From assembly GCA_903918755.1 (NCBI GenBank), contig CAIXFN010000056.1:1-64000 (forward strand): a stretch of 64,000 nucleotides of DNA, in the 5' to 3' direction. The notes beneath the pieces were generated by a model. That model was not told the DNA's origin. It made no database searches and saw only the letters and a list, made by a program, of their open reading frames with translations. The DNA is from an uncultured Pedosphaera sp. (GTDB taxonomy: Bacteria; Verrucomicrobiota; Verrucomicrobiia; Limisphaerales; Pedosphaeraceae). This document shows positions 25,032 through 34,335 of this stretch, piece by piece; positions within the stretch are counted from its first letter, which is position 1; every line of letters starts with the position of its first letter. The position numbers were made by a program, and so were the translations under genes.

Positions 25032-26423
25032 TTACCGCAAACCATAGCGGTCCATGCGATTATAAACGGTTTTTTCGGTGAGACCCAACTTCTTGGCGGT
25101 AGCGGATTTGTTCCCGCCGCACAACGCCAAGGTCTGACGCAAACTGATTTCATCCACCTTGTCCGCCGACAAACCGCCCACTTGTGGTTCGGCCAGGTGA
25201 TCCCCGGGTTTCGTCGGGTGCAGCTTTTCCGGAAAGTCCTCCGGTTCCAAGTGGTCCCGCTCACAGAAGGCGGCCGCCCGCAGCAGCACATTTTGCAATT
25301 CCCGCACGTTGCCCGGCCAGGAGTAGGCTTCCAGCAGAGCCCGCGAGGCGTCGGTCAACGCCAAGGAGGCTCCGCCCTGGGAGACGGCCCATTGCGCCAG
25401 GACGCTTTCCGCCAGGGGCGAAATATCCGGACGGCGCTCCCGCAAGGGAGGGATATTCAAATCGATCACGTTGATCCGGAAAAGGAGGTCCAGGCGAAAG
25501 CCCTGGCGCGCGACTTTTTCCTCCAGGTCCTCATTGGTGGCCGTAATCAGGCGGATGTCCGTGGTCAGGGAGGTCGAACTCCCCACCCGTTGGTAAATTC
25601 GATCCTGCAGAACATTCAAGAGTTTGGGCTGGAGCGGGAGGGGCAGTTGACTGATTTCGTCCAGAAACAAGGTGCCGCCATCCGCGGCCTCGAAGCGGCC
25701 CAAGCGCCGTTGCACGGCGCCGGAAAACGCCCCACGCTCGTGGCCGAAAAGTTCGGACTCAAACAACTCTGGCGACAATGCGGGGCAACTCGTGACCACG
25801 AATGGCCGGCGGGCACGCGCACTTTGCTCGTGGATCAGCCGGGCGACCAACCCCTTGCCCACCCCGCTCTCCCCCGTGAGCAAGATGGGCACATTCAACT
25901 GAGCAACCTTGCGGATGTTCTCCCGCAATTGCCGCGCCGCCGGCGAATCACCCAGGAAGGTAGCGGGGAACTCCGGGGCCGGTACGGGCGAGGGCAAGGC
26001 GGGCTTGACCGCCAGCGCCGGGTCCTTCCGGGGCAGCGATTGCATCAGCGCGAGGAGTCGCGGCAGGTCCAACGGTTTAGGAATGAATTCCAACGCCCCG
26101 GCTTGCACCGCCCGGACCGCCTCCGGGATGTGGCCCCTGGCGGACATCATGATCACGGGCAATTCCGGTCGTTTCGCCTTGAGGAAGCGCAGCACCTCAA
26201 ACCCGTCCGCGCCGGGCATTTGCCAGTCAATCAAAGCACAAAAAATATCCTGGTCTGCTTGCGCCATGGCTTCCCGGCCATTATGGGCCAGCACGGGAGC
26301 ATATCCGGCCGCACGCAAGCCGGATTGCAGCATGACGCGGAGCGGTGGTTCATCATCGGCAATCAAGACCCGCAATGGTCCGGCGGAGCGAGGCCCCTCC
26401 GGCGTAGTTAAATTAGAGTTCAT
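25032..26423 (-). CDS. NtrC-type response regulator (REC / AAA+ / Fis HTH), GAFSGA variant
   Basis: 463 residues from the ATG at 26423. Receiver domain residues about 16-130 with IADDEPPLR and the phosphoacceptor Asp66 in LIDWQMPG. AAA+ domain about 160-390: Walker A GESGVGKG near 184, Walker B GGTLFLDEISQLP, and a sigma54-contact loop that reads GAFSGA near 231 rather than GAFTGA, a conservative change. The C-terminus is a Fis-type HTH (NKSATAKKLGLTEKTVYNRM). Expected to be a phosphorylation-controlled enhancer-binding protein. It is a paralogue of the next gene upstream and the last gene of the minus-strand signalling operon. Confidence 0.93.
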   Translation of the reverse strand: MNSNLTTPEGPRSAGPLRVLIADDEPPLRVMLQSGLRAAGYAPVLAHNGREAMAQADQDIFCALIDWQMPGADGFEVLRFLKAKRPELPVIMMSARGHIPEAVRAVQAGALEFIPKPLDLPRLLALMQSLPRKDPALAVKPALPSPVPAPEFPATFLGDSPAARQLRENIRKVAQLNVPILLTGESGVGKGLVARLIHEQSARARRPFVVTSCPALSPELFESELFGHERGAFSGAVQRRLGRFEAADGGTLFLDEISQLPLPLQPKLLNVLQDRIYQRVGSSTSLTTDIRLITATNEDLEEKVARQGFRLDLLFRINVIDLNIPPLRERRPDISPLAESVLAQWAVSQGGASLALTDASRALLEAYSWPGNVRELQNVLLRAAAFCERDHLEPEDFPEKLHPTKPGDHLAEPQVGGLSADKVDEISLRQTLALCGGNKSATAKKLGLTEKTVYNRMDRYGLR

Positions 26424-26458
26424 AAGGCAAGGGTTGGAAATGGGCGAACCGGCCGGGG

Positions 26459-27868
26459 CTAGCGCATGCCAAAGTGGCTCAGCCGATTGTAAACGGTCTT
26501 TTCCGTCCAACCCAACCGCCGCGCGGTGGCCGCTTTGTTGCCGTCGCAAATTGCCAGGGTCTGCCGCAAACACATTCTTTCCACTTCCTCAAATGGCAAA
26601 CCGCCCACTTGGGGTTCACCATCGAAGGCTGTTTCGGTGGGCGGCCGCGCTACCGACTTCTGGTGAAACTCCGCGGGAAAGTGTTCCGGCTGCAACTTGT
26701 CGCCGTCGCAGAAGACGGTCGCCCGGAGCAGGACATTTTGCAATTCGCGCACGTTGCCTGGCCAGGCGTAAGCGGTGAGCAGACCGCGCGTGGCGGAGGC
26801 CAATTTTAAGGGCGGGGCCAGGGCGGTGGGGGCCCATTGCGCCAGCATGCTTTCGGCCAGAGGCAAGATATCCTCCCGCCGTTGCCGCAAGGGAGGAATC
26901 ACCAGCTTAATCGCGTTGATCCGGAAAAAAAGGTCGGCACGGAATTCCTGGCGCGCCACTTTCTCCACCAGGTCCGCATCGGTAGCCGTGATCAGGCGGA
27001 TGTTCGTGGACGGGGAGTTAGACCGGCCCAGGCGTTGACAAATCAGTTCCTCCAAAACATTCACCAGCCGGGGCTGCAACGCGAGGGGCAGTTGACTGAT
27101 TTCGTCCAGGAAGAGGGTCCCACCTTGCGCCATCTCGAAGCGGCTCAACGAACGCTGCCGGGCACCCAAAGAATGCCCCGGTTGGGGGACGGATTGTTCC
27201 GAGTCCGCCAGGTCCGCCAGCAGCGCCGAACTACTCTTGGTTATGAACGGCTGGGCGGCCCAGGTACTGTGCTGGTGGAGCAAGCGGGCCACCAGGCCCT
27301 TGCCCACCCCACTTTCACCCAGCAAAAGGATGGGGATATTCAGCGGGGCAAGCTTGCGGATATTCTTGCGCAGTTGCCGGATCGCCAGCGAATCCCCAAG
27401 GACAATATCCTTCAGTTCCAGCACCGGGGCAAACACCGGCAGGGCCGGCGGGGCAAGCGGAGTCGGGCCCATCCGGGGCAATGCCTGCAGCAGTGCCAGA
27501 AGCCGGGGCAGGTCCAAAGGCTTGGAAATGAATTCCGCAGCCCCGGCTTTAATCGCCTGGACCGCATCGCTGAGTTGGCCTGTGGCCGAAATAATGATCA
27601 CCGGCAATTCCGGGCGTTTCGCCTTGAGGAAGCGCAGCACCTCGAAGCCGTCCGCTCCGGGCATTTGCCAGTCAATCAAAGCACAAAAAATATCCTGGTC
27701 TGCTTGCGCCATGGCTTCCACACCATCCCGGGCCAGCACAACATCATAACCGGCCAGGCGCAATCCGGTTTGCAACATTTGGCGGAGCGGTGGTTCATCA
27801 TCGGCAATCAAGACCCGCAATGGTCCGGTCTCCAACTTCCGCTCCGGCGCAATTAAATTCAGGTTCAT
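26459..27868 (-). CDS. NtrC-like response regulator paralogue lacking the GAFTGA loop
   Basis: 469 residues, same order as its neighbour: receiver with Asp66 (LIDWQMPG), AAA+ with intact Walker A (GESGVGKG) and Walker B (GGTLFLDEISQLP), arginine-rich sensor region and Fis HTH (NKAATARRLGWTEKTVYNRL). Where the neighbour has HERGAFSGAVQRR, this protein reads PQPGHSLGARQRS. The GAFTGA motif, essential for sigma54 contact in this family, is gone, so it may bind DNA and ATP yet not open sigma54 promoters: a repressor, a hetero-oligomer partner or a sigma70-type regulator. The receiver is almost identical to the neighbour's over 28 residues around Asp66. Confidence 0.9.
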   Translation of the reverse strand: MNLNLIAPERKLETGPLRVLIADDEPPLRQMLQTGLRLAGYDVVLARDGVEAMAQADQDIFCALIDWQMPGADGFEVLRFLKAKRPELPVIIISATGQLSDAVQAIKAGAAEFISKPLDLPRLLALLQALPRMGPTPLAPPALPVFAPVLELKDIVLGDSLAIRQLRKNIRKLAPLNIPILLLGESGVGKGLVARLLHQHSTWAAQPFITKSSSALLADLADSEQSVPQPGHSLGARQRSLSRFEMAQGGTLFLDEISQLPLALQPRLVNVLEELICQRLGRSNSPSTNIRLITATDADLVEKVARQEFRADLFFRINAIKLVIPPLRQRREDILPLAESMLAQWAPTALAPPLKLASATRGLLTAYAWPGNVRELQNVLLRATVFCDGDKLQPEHFPAEFHQKSVARPPTETAFDGEPQVGGLPFEEVERMCLRQTLAICDGNKAATARRLGWTEKTVYNRLSHFGMR

Positions 27869-27884
27869 TGAGGCAAGGATTAAA

Positions 27885-29030
27885 TTACAGGCGGAGATCG
27901 GTCACCGCGGCCAAGGGCAAGGCCGCGGTGGGTCGAATCGGCAGAGTGAACCAGAAGGTGCTGCCCGGTTCCCGGGAGCTTTCCACACCAATAGCGCCGC
28001 CGTGAGCTTCCACGGCGAGCTGGCAAAAGGTCAGGCCCAAACCGGTGCCGCGCCGACCGCGATCGCCTTTGATTTGGACGAATTTATCAAATATTTTCTG
28101 GCGGAATTCCGGGGCAATACCCGGTCCGGAATCCCGCACTGCGATCCGGACGTGATCGGTGCCGACCAACAAAGACAATTGGATAATCCCATTCGGAGGA
28201 GAAAACTTAAGCGCATTATCCAACAAGTTTTGCAGCACGCGGTGAATGATCCCGTGGTCGAGGAGGAGGGTAATTTGCGCCGGACAATTTGTTATTTGAA
28301 TTTTAATGTCACCAGGTGATTGCTGAAGATGGACGACGACTTCATGGAGGAGCGCCACAAGGTCAACCGGACGGAGGTCGGGCTCCAACTGACGCGCTTC
28401 GGATTTGCTCACCACCATCAGGTCGGAAGTCAATCCCGTGAGCCGGTGAAGAACGGAACGGGCGCGGAGCAGATAATCCTGGGCGTCGGGGGAAAGATTG
28501 GCGGACTCACAGAGCTCGAGTAGTTGCAAATAACCATCGACCACGGCCAGGGGGTTCCGCATATCGTGGACAATCATTTGGGTGAGGTTTTCCCGGAGCT
28601 GTTCCAACTCCTGAAGGCGCTGGTAATTGGCGGCAATTTCGCGCCGCTGCTGGAGGATTTCCAAATGCACCCGAACCCGGGCCAAAACCTCGTTCGCCTG
28701 GTAGGGTTTGGTCACGTAATCCACCGCCCCGACGTCGAAGGCTTTGACTTTGTCCGTGGTATCATTCAAGGCGGTGACAAAGATGACGGGAATTCCCCGC
28801 AGGGTGGGCTCCAGTTTCAAACGCGCACAGGTCAAGAAACCGTCCATTTCCGGCATCATGATATCGAGCAGAATGAGATCGGGCGGGTTGAGCAAGGCGG
28901 ATTCCAGGGCACGCGAACCGGACAGAGCGGAGCGAATTCTGTAACCGATCGGTTGCAAAATGTTAGTGAGGAGCCGGAGGTTGTCCGGGGTGTCATCCAC
29001 CAGGAGGATTGAGGGGAAATGGGAGGTCAC
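27885..29030 (-). CDS. Receiver-histidine kinase fusion (REC-HisKA-HATPase)
   Basis: 381 residues starting at a GTG directly after the stop of the upstream kinase gene. Residues 1-125 are a receiver (VDDTPDNLRLL, Asp56 in LLDIMMPEMDG, KPYQANEVLARV). A helical linker leads to the H-box MIVHDMRNPLAVVDGYL with His155. The ATP-binding domain is canonical: N-box QNLLDNALKFSPP, G1 DSGPGIAPEF, G2 RGTGLGLTF. It therefore looks like an active kinase whose output is set by its own receiver. No membrane segment: cytoplasmic. Part of the six-gene array. Confidence 0.93.
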   Translation of the reverse strand: MTSHFPSILLVDDTPDNLRLLTNILQPIGYRIRSALSGSRALESALLNPPDLILLDIMMPEMDGFLTCARLKLEPTLRGIPVIFVTALNDTTDKVKAFDVGAVDYVTKPYQANEVLARVRVHLEILQQRREIAANYQRLQELEQLRENLTQMIVHDMRNPLAVVDGYLQLLELCESANLSPDAQDYLLRARSVLHRLTGLTSDLMVVSKSEARQLEPDLRPVDLVALLHEVVVHLQQSPGDIKIQITNCPAQITLLLDHGIIHRVLQNLLDNALKFSPPNGIIQLSLLVGTDHVRIAVRDSGPGIAPEFRQKIFDKFVQIKGDRGRRGTGLGLTFCQLAVEAHGGAIGVESSREPGSTFWFTLPIRPTAALPLAAVTDLRL

Positions 29031-32000
29031 TTAATTTGATTCAGGGGAGGCGGCGGGAGGCGGGAGCAACTCCAGAAGAGCGTCGGCATCAAACTGGTTG
29101 GCCAGGTAGCGCAATCGATGAGCGCAGAACGGGTGGGTCAAGGCAATCCGCTCAATCAATTGTTGGACCTGCAGAAAATCCCCGAGGGCAAGCGCTTCCC
29201 GAAGCTCGCCACACCAATCCGGAGACAAAGCAAGCTGGGCGCAGGCCGGCGGGTCGTCCGCGGGGGGGACTATGGCGCAGGCGGGCAGGTCGAGGAGGTG
29301 GCTGATTTTGGCAAACAATTCGCCAGCATTGACCGGTTTGGCAATAAAATCATCCGCGCCAGCCTGCCGGGAGGCGGCCTGGTCCGAGGTGTAGGCAGCG
29401 GCGCTGACGGAGATGATTTTCAGGGGCGCGGCCGGGAACTCCGCCCGCAGGCGAAGGATGGTTTCGTAGCCATCCATATCCGGCATGCGGGTGTCCATCA
29501 AAACCAGCCGGGGAAGCCGCCGGCGGCAGACGGTCAAGGCGGCGAGTCCGTCGGGCGCAGTTTCCACCAGGAAGCCAGCATCGGTGAGCATTTGTTGGAG
29601 CACATCGCGATTTTCAGGGAGATCATCGACGACCAGCACGGACACGGGCGGTTGTCCCGCAGGCAGGACGAAATGAGCCAAGCTGGGGCGGGCGACCGGC
29701 GACTCCGGGAAGCCTAATAGTTGCACCGGCACCGAAACGTGGAAGGAACTGCCAACGCCCAAGGTGCTGGTCAAGGTAATTTCACCGCCCATAAGCCGGC
29801 TAAATTGACGACAGAGGGCCAGTCCCAGCCCGATGCCCCGGAGCGATTTGCGGCCGGCCCCGGCCTGCTGAAATTTTTCAAACAATAACTCCTTTTCCGC
29901 CGGGGCAATGCCCGGGCCGGTGTCGCTCACGATGAGCGAAAGCTCCGGGCGGGAACTGGTCGACTGGACCAGGCTGACGTGGATCTCCACGCGGCCGCGC
30001 TCGGTGAATTTAAGGGCGTTGCCCAGGAGGTTAAATAAGATCTGACGGAGTTTGGTGACGTCGCCACGGATGACACCGAGAAGATCCGGAGCCATCACCA
30101 AAGCAAGGGAGAGCCTCTTATCGTCAGCCATCGGGCGGAAGAGACGGAGGAGATCCTCCAGCAATTCCGACAGGCGAAATTCCACGGGCTGGAGTTGCAT
30201 CTGGCCTGCCTCGATTTTGGCCAGGTCCAGAATGTCGTTGAGAATGGTGAGAAGAGCCTCGCCGTTGCGCATGATAATGGCCAGTTTTTCCCGGATGGGA
30301 AAAGTGATCTTCGCATCCCGCTCCAAAATCTGGCAGTACCCCAAAATGGCATTAAGCGGGGTGCGAATTTCGTGGGACAGGCTGGCCAAAAACTCACTTT
30401 TGGCCTGACTGGCCTGATTCGCCCGGACCATGGCGGCGGCCAACTCCCGGGCGACCCTTTTGGGTTCGGAGATATCGCGGATAAAGGCCCGGAAATGCAC
30501 GTAATTCCCCGCGCCATCAAAAACGGGTTGCACGAGCAATTCAACAGGCACCAGAGCCCCATCCCTGCGCCGGTATTCTTTCTCGAACCGGAAGGGCTTG
30601 TGGGAGGCCAGAGCGTTCGCCAGCAACTCCGCTTCGGCCGCATGGTATTCGGGCGGAGTGAGGAAATCCCGCCAGTTTAGTTTACCAATCAGCTCGGCAC
30701 GCGAATAGCCGGTCAATTCCTCAAAGGCCTTGTTCACCAATTGCAAAATCCCATTGGCGTGACCGATGGCAAGGGGCATGGCGGCGGTTTCCACGACGTC
30801 GGCCAGCAGGCGCTGCCGGGCAAGGGATTCCTGCAAAGCCGCCTCGATAACCTTGCGCTCGCTGATATCGGTGAGAGTTCCGATGATGCGCAGGACCTGC
30901 CCCGCGGCATCCCGGAGCATGATTTTCCCGCGCGACAACACGCACTTATACGAGCCATCCTGACAAAGTAAGCGGTGCTCCGACCGGAAAAACGGGCTGT
31001 GGTCCGCAAAATGTTCGGCCAAGCCGGCCTGGACGTTCGCCCGATCGTCGGGATGCACGCGGCGGATCCATTCGTCCGGAGAATCGCTGATTTCGCCCGC
31101 CGAGTAGCCGAGGATCTCAAGCCATTTGGGGGAGTAAAATAATTTCGTAGCGGACACATCCCAATCCCAAACCCCGTCCCCGGAGCCACTAAGAGCGTAA
31201 TTCCAGCGCTCCTCGCTCTGCCGCAAGACTTCCGTCTGGTCGGAAAGTTGCTGAGTTCGTTCCGCTACGCGCTCCTCCAACTCCCGGTTGCTCTGCTCCA
31301 AGGCGAGCTTGGCGCGGGATAATTCCAGTTCTGAGTTCTTAATCCGGGTAATGTCCCGCCCGGCGCCGACCGTGCCACAGACCTGGCCGTGATCGTCGAA
31401 GAGCGGGCGCTTAAAGGTGATAAACCAACGGGGGCTGCGGCCTGGCAGAGCGATTTGCTCCTCATATTCCAAAGGCTGGCCATTTTGGATGACCCACTGG
31501 TCAGAAATTTCAAATTGTCGCACTAGGTCAGGCGGGAGCGAATCAACAACGGTAGGGCCGGAGCGGTCTTGGGGATCAATTCCCAATAGTTCTTTCAACG
31601 CATGATTCGCCAGCAACAAGCGGCCTTCCCGGTCTTTCATCCAGACCGGATCGGGAATGTTCTCCAAAAGGACGCGCTGGCGGTTTTCCACTTCCGCCAG
31701 CGCCCGGGAGGCTACCCGCAAGTCATGGACATCATAACAATAACCAATATAACCGCCGAACTTCCCGTCGGCCGATTGGAAAGGCCGGCCATAATCGGTA
31801 ATCCAGCGATATTGGCCATCGTGGCGCCGCAGCCGGTATTCGAGATTAAACGCCTCGCGCCGCTGCAAGGCGGCCAGATATTGCTGTAGACAGGGCGGCA
31901 AGTCCTCAGGATGAACCCCTTCCGCCCAACCATTACCGGATTCCTGCTCCAAGGAGCGCCCGGTAAATAGGAGCCAAGTCTCATTATACCAATCGCAAAG

Positions 32001-32687
32001 CCCATCCGGGCCGGCCCGCCAGATCAGGGCGGGGGCATATTGCAGGAGGGTAAGATAAAAATCCCGGGCCTCCCGGTTCGCTTTTTCCGCCTGGCGGAGA
32101 GCCCGATCATCCTCAATCCCGTGCCAGGCGCGGCCGATATCCTGAGCCAGGTCATTGAGGAGTTCGATTTCTTCAAAATCCAAACCGTCCTTACCGGTAC
32201 GATTAGACTTAAACGTCAAGACCCCGAATAACCGGTCCTGACAGAGGAGGGGAAAGGCACCGATGGAGTTGAAATCCAAGGCCACAGTGCCTGCCCGCCA
32301 AGGCGCAAAACAGGGCTCATTTTGGACATTGTCAAAAAAGATGGGTTGGCGGGTGCGGAGTGCGACGCCACATGGCCCCAGACCGCGGGGGGAATCGTCC
32401 CAGCGAATATCCATCTGAATTACTGATTCCAGAGTTTCTCCGCTGGCGGCCAAGGGGATGATTTTTTGGGACGAGATTTCAGGCCGACCGATCCAAACCG
32501 CCAAAAAGCCGCGGTTTTGGGCCAGGCATTCGCACACCTGCTGCAGCATTGGCTCCAAATTAGGTTCGCGATTGATGATTCGTCCGATCTCCCGCATGGT
32601 TACCAGCAAAGGGTAATAGCGAACCATCTGCCCGCCAGTGGGAATCGCCCGGGGCAGTGGAGTTAAATGTTCGGACGGTAGGCTCAT
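29031..32687 (-). CDS. Large cytoplasmic hybrid histidine kinase (GAF-PAS4-HisKA-HATPase-REC)
   Basis: 1218 residues. Order: GAF domain about 35-195, four PAS domains about 210-330, 345-460, 490-615 and 625-740 (each with a WITDYG/GTLTDIS/FIRDIS-type end), HisKA with His772 in SLSHEIRTPLNAI, HATPase with SDTGPGIAPAE and GIGLGLALC, and a receiver about 1035-1150 with Asp1065 in LVLMDTRMPDMDG. No transmembrane segment, so it senses cytoplasmic signals through GAF/PAS ligands or partners. Its start overlaps the stop of the upstream gene by 4 bases (ATGA) and its stop abuts the next gene, so the three kinase genes are co-translated. The histidine phosphoryl can pass to its own receiver; an HPt partner is not in this cluster. 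Confidence 0.94.
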   Translation of the reverse strand: MSLPSEHLTPLPRAIPTGGQMVRYYPLLVTMREIGRIINREPNLEPMLQQVCECLAQNRGFLAVWIGRPEISSQKIIPLAASGETLESVIQMDIRWDDSPRGLGPCGVALRTRQPIFFDNVQNEPCFAPWRAGTVALDFNSIGAFPLLCQDRLFGVLTFKSNRTGKDGLDFEEIELLNDLAQDIGRAWHGIEDDRALRQAEKANREARDFYLTLLQYAPALIWRAGPDGLCDWYNETWLLFTGRSLEQESGNGWAEGVHPEDLPPCLQQYLAALQRREAFNLEYRLRRHDGQYRWITDYGRPFQSADGKFGGYIGYCYDVHDLRVASRALAEVENRQRVLLENIPDPVWMKDREGRLLLANHALKELLGIDPQDRSGPTVVDSLPPDLVRQFEISDQWVIQNGQPLEYEEQIALPGRSPRWFITFKRPLFDDHGQVCGTVGAGRDITRIKNSELELSRAKLALEQSNRELEERVAERTQQLSDQTEVLRQSEERWNYALSGSGDGVWDWDVSATKLFYSPKWLEILGYSAGEISDSPDEWIRRVHPDDRANVQAGLAEHFADHSPFFRSEHRLLCQDGSYKCVLSRGKIMLRDAAGQVLRIIGTLTDISERKVIEAALQESLARQRLLADVVETAAMPLAIGHANGILQLVNKAFEELTGYSRAELIGKLNWRDFLTPPEYHAAEAELLANALASHKPFRFEKEYRRRDGALVPVELLVQPVFDGAGNYVHFRAFIRDISEPKRVARELAAAMVRANQASQAKSEFLASLSHEIRTPLNAILGYCQILERDAKITFPIREKLAIIMRNGEALLTILNDILDLAKIEAGQMQLQPVEFRLSELLEDLLRLFRPMADDKRLSLALVMAPDLLGVIRGDVTKLRQILFNLLGNALKFTERGRVEIHVSLVQSTSSRPELSLIVSDTGPGIAPAEKELLFEKFQQAGAGRKSLRGIGLGLALCRQFSRLMGGEITLTSTLGVGSSFHVSVPVQLLGFPESPVARPSLAHFVLPAGQPPVSVLVVDDLPENRDVLQQMLTDAGFLVETAPDGLAALTVCRRRLPRLVLMDTRMPDMDGYETILRLRAEFPAAPLKIISVSAAAYTSDQAASRQAGADDFIAKPVNAGELFAKISHLLDLPACAIVPPADDPPACAQLALSPDWCGELREALALGDFLQVQQLIERIALTHPFCAHRLRYLANQFDADALLELLPPPAASPESN

Positions 32688-33913
32688 GGAAGGGCTAGAG
32701 GCGGTGATCTGTCAGGGGGACAAATTTGGTTGGCGGACCAGCCGGGGCGGGGCAGCCAGGCGCTGAGCGCAAGACCAATTGGCGCCAGGTTTTTTGCCTC
32801 CACCCGGCCGCCCAGCAAAGTGATAATGCGTTTGGCCAGAGGGGGAGCCAGTCCCAGGTCGCCCCCGGGAAATGCTTTACGGACGGCCAAGACTTCAAAC
32901 AAACCGGCCAAATCGGACTCGGAGAGGGCGAATTGGAGGGTCGTAAAGGTGATAACCACCTGATCCGGCTCGGAATGGAAGGTCACGGTGATTTCCCCGC
33001 CAGCTTCCGGGGGGACGCACTTCAAGCCGGTCTCCAGCAAACAAAGCAAGGCCTTTTGAAGCAACACCGGTTCGCCCACCACCTGGCCCAAGCCGGTGGT
33101 GGGGAAGGGCGGGAGTTTTTGACCGGTTGGGGCCAGGGCGATGGCGGAGGCCTGGACAAGGCGCATGACTGAATCGAGGTCCGCAATATCGCCCACCACT
33201 CCCCGCCCATTCAATTCTATCTGCCCCAGGAGCATGGCATCATCCAACAAACCCAGCAGCCGTTGCCGGGAAGACTCATAGATTTGGTGCAACTCGGTCA
33301 GGAAGGCAGGATCCGGCGGTTCGCCGAAGACCAAGTCGGTTGCCCCCAAAAGGCCGTTGAGAGGGGTGCGCAACTCATGGGCGATGAGACTCAAAAAGTC
33401 ACTTTTGGTACGACTAAGGAGCTGTAACCGATCATTGGCGATGAGCAACTCAGCGGTGCGGTACCGCACGGTTTCATCCAGACGCTCGTTTTGCTGTATA
33501 AGCGAACGCTGAAGGCGCATTTGGGTCAACTGGGTGTTGACGCGGACCAGGACTTCGGAGATGTGGTAGGGTTTGGTGATGTAATCCGCTCCGCCGGCGT
33601 CGAAGGCCTTGATCTTGTCCTCCATTTCATGCAGGCCACTGATGAAGATGACCGGGATCCCCCGGGTGCGTTCGTCCTCCTTCAGGTGGCGACAAACGGC
33701 ATAACCATCCATATCCGGCATGCGCGTATCCAACAGCACCAGGTCGGGAAGTTCCCGGGCAATGGAATGAAGGGCCGTCAAACCGCATTTCGCGGCGCGA
33801 ACCCTAAAACCGTTCAGGTGCAACAGGCCGGACAGCAATTGCAAATTCTCCGGGTTGTCGTCCACCACCATGATGCTGGCGGGGGGGGAGGGATTTGCCA
33901 GGAAAGTAGTCAT
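32684..33913 (-). CDS. Receiver-histidine kinase fusion with degenerate ATP-binding domain
   Basis: 409 residues from the ATG at 33913; a GTG at 33982 would add 23 residues. Receiver about 10-130 with VVDDNPENLQLL and Asp62 in LLDTRMPDMDG. HisKA with His179 in IAHELRTPLNGLLG. The C-terminal domain aligns in position with a HATPase but has lost its landmarks: the N-box region reads ALLCLLETGLKCVPP without the key Asn, the G1 box DxGxGI is absent, and only a GGDLGLAPPLAKRI remnant of G2 remains. It is probably a pseudokinase whose receiver and dimerisation helices scaffold or regulate the other kinases. First gene of the kinase operon, downstream of the third tandem half-site element. Confidence 0.85.
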   Translation of the reverse strand: MTTFLANPSPPASIMVVDDNPENLQLLSGLLHLNGFRVRAAKCGLTALHSIARELPDLVLLDTRMPDMDGYAVCRHLKEDERTRGIPVIFISGLHEMEDKIKAFDAGGADYITKPYHISEVLVRVNTQLTQMRLQRSLIQQNERLDETVRYRTAELLIANDRLQLLSRTKSDFLSLIAHELRTPLNGLLGATDLVFGEPPDPAFLTELHQIYESSRQRLLGLLDDAMLLGQIELNGRGVVGDIADLDSVMRLVQASAIALAPTGQKLPPFPTTGLGQVVGEPVLLQKALLCLLETGLKCVPPEAGGEITVTFHSEPDQVVITFTTLQFALSESDLAGLFEVLAVRKAFPGGDLGLAPPLAKRIITLLGGRVEAKNLAPIGLALSAWLPRPGWSANQICPPDRSPPLALP

Positions 33914-34335
33914 GGGAATTTCTTGGCCGGGGAACGGGACCCCAGATCGGTTAAGAGCTTGGTGTTTCGAATTTTCCGACACCGGACGTCAGATTTATGC
34001 ACAGCATTTATTACACCGAGAGTGCGTCGAAAGCCGGAAAAAGGACAGGGATTTGCAGCCAGCGTCGGCAAGATTGCAGTGAGCGTTGATTAGGCGTACG
34101 CTCAGGGTCTAAGATAGAACGGACCGGGACGGCGGGACGGGTTGAAGGCGGCATTTTATAGGGAAAATGGCATAATACATACAGGCTTCAGAATCCTGAT
34201 CAGGCACCGGGAATTTCGGCCAATGGGAAAGCTGGAAGGGTTCTCCGTTCCCCGAGCCGCCGAGCATGCGGAACAGGAGGGAGGGATAAATGGGCACATA
34301 ACCGGAGGGTCTCGGCCAGGCGATTCCCGGAAAGG
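33914..34335. other. Intergenic region between LytTR regulator and kinase operon
   Basis: About 420 bases with no convincing gene. Besides the tandem half-site element it holds an AT-richer patch near 34000-34015 (minus-strand TAATAAATG), which could be a promoter -10 region about 40 bases beyond the element. No terminator was recognised after the regulator gene. Confidence 0.4.
34054..34088 (-). promoter_or_regulatory. LytTR-type tandem half-site element, copy 3 (kinase operon)
   Basis: On the minus strand CAACGCTCACTGCA (34088-34075) is followed by CGACGCTGGCTGCA (34067-34054), 21 bases from half-site to half-site. It points to the kinase operon and ends 140 bases before the ATG at 33913, the same distance as copy 1 to the collar gene. 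It lies in the gap between the kinase operon and the LytTR regulator gene. Confidence 0.6.
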
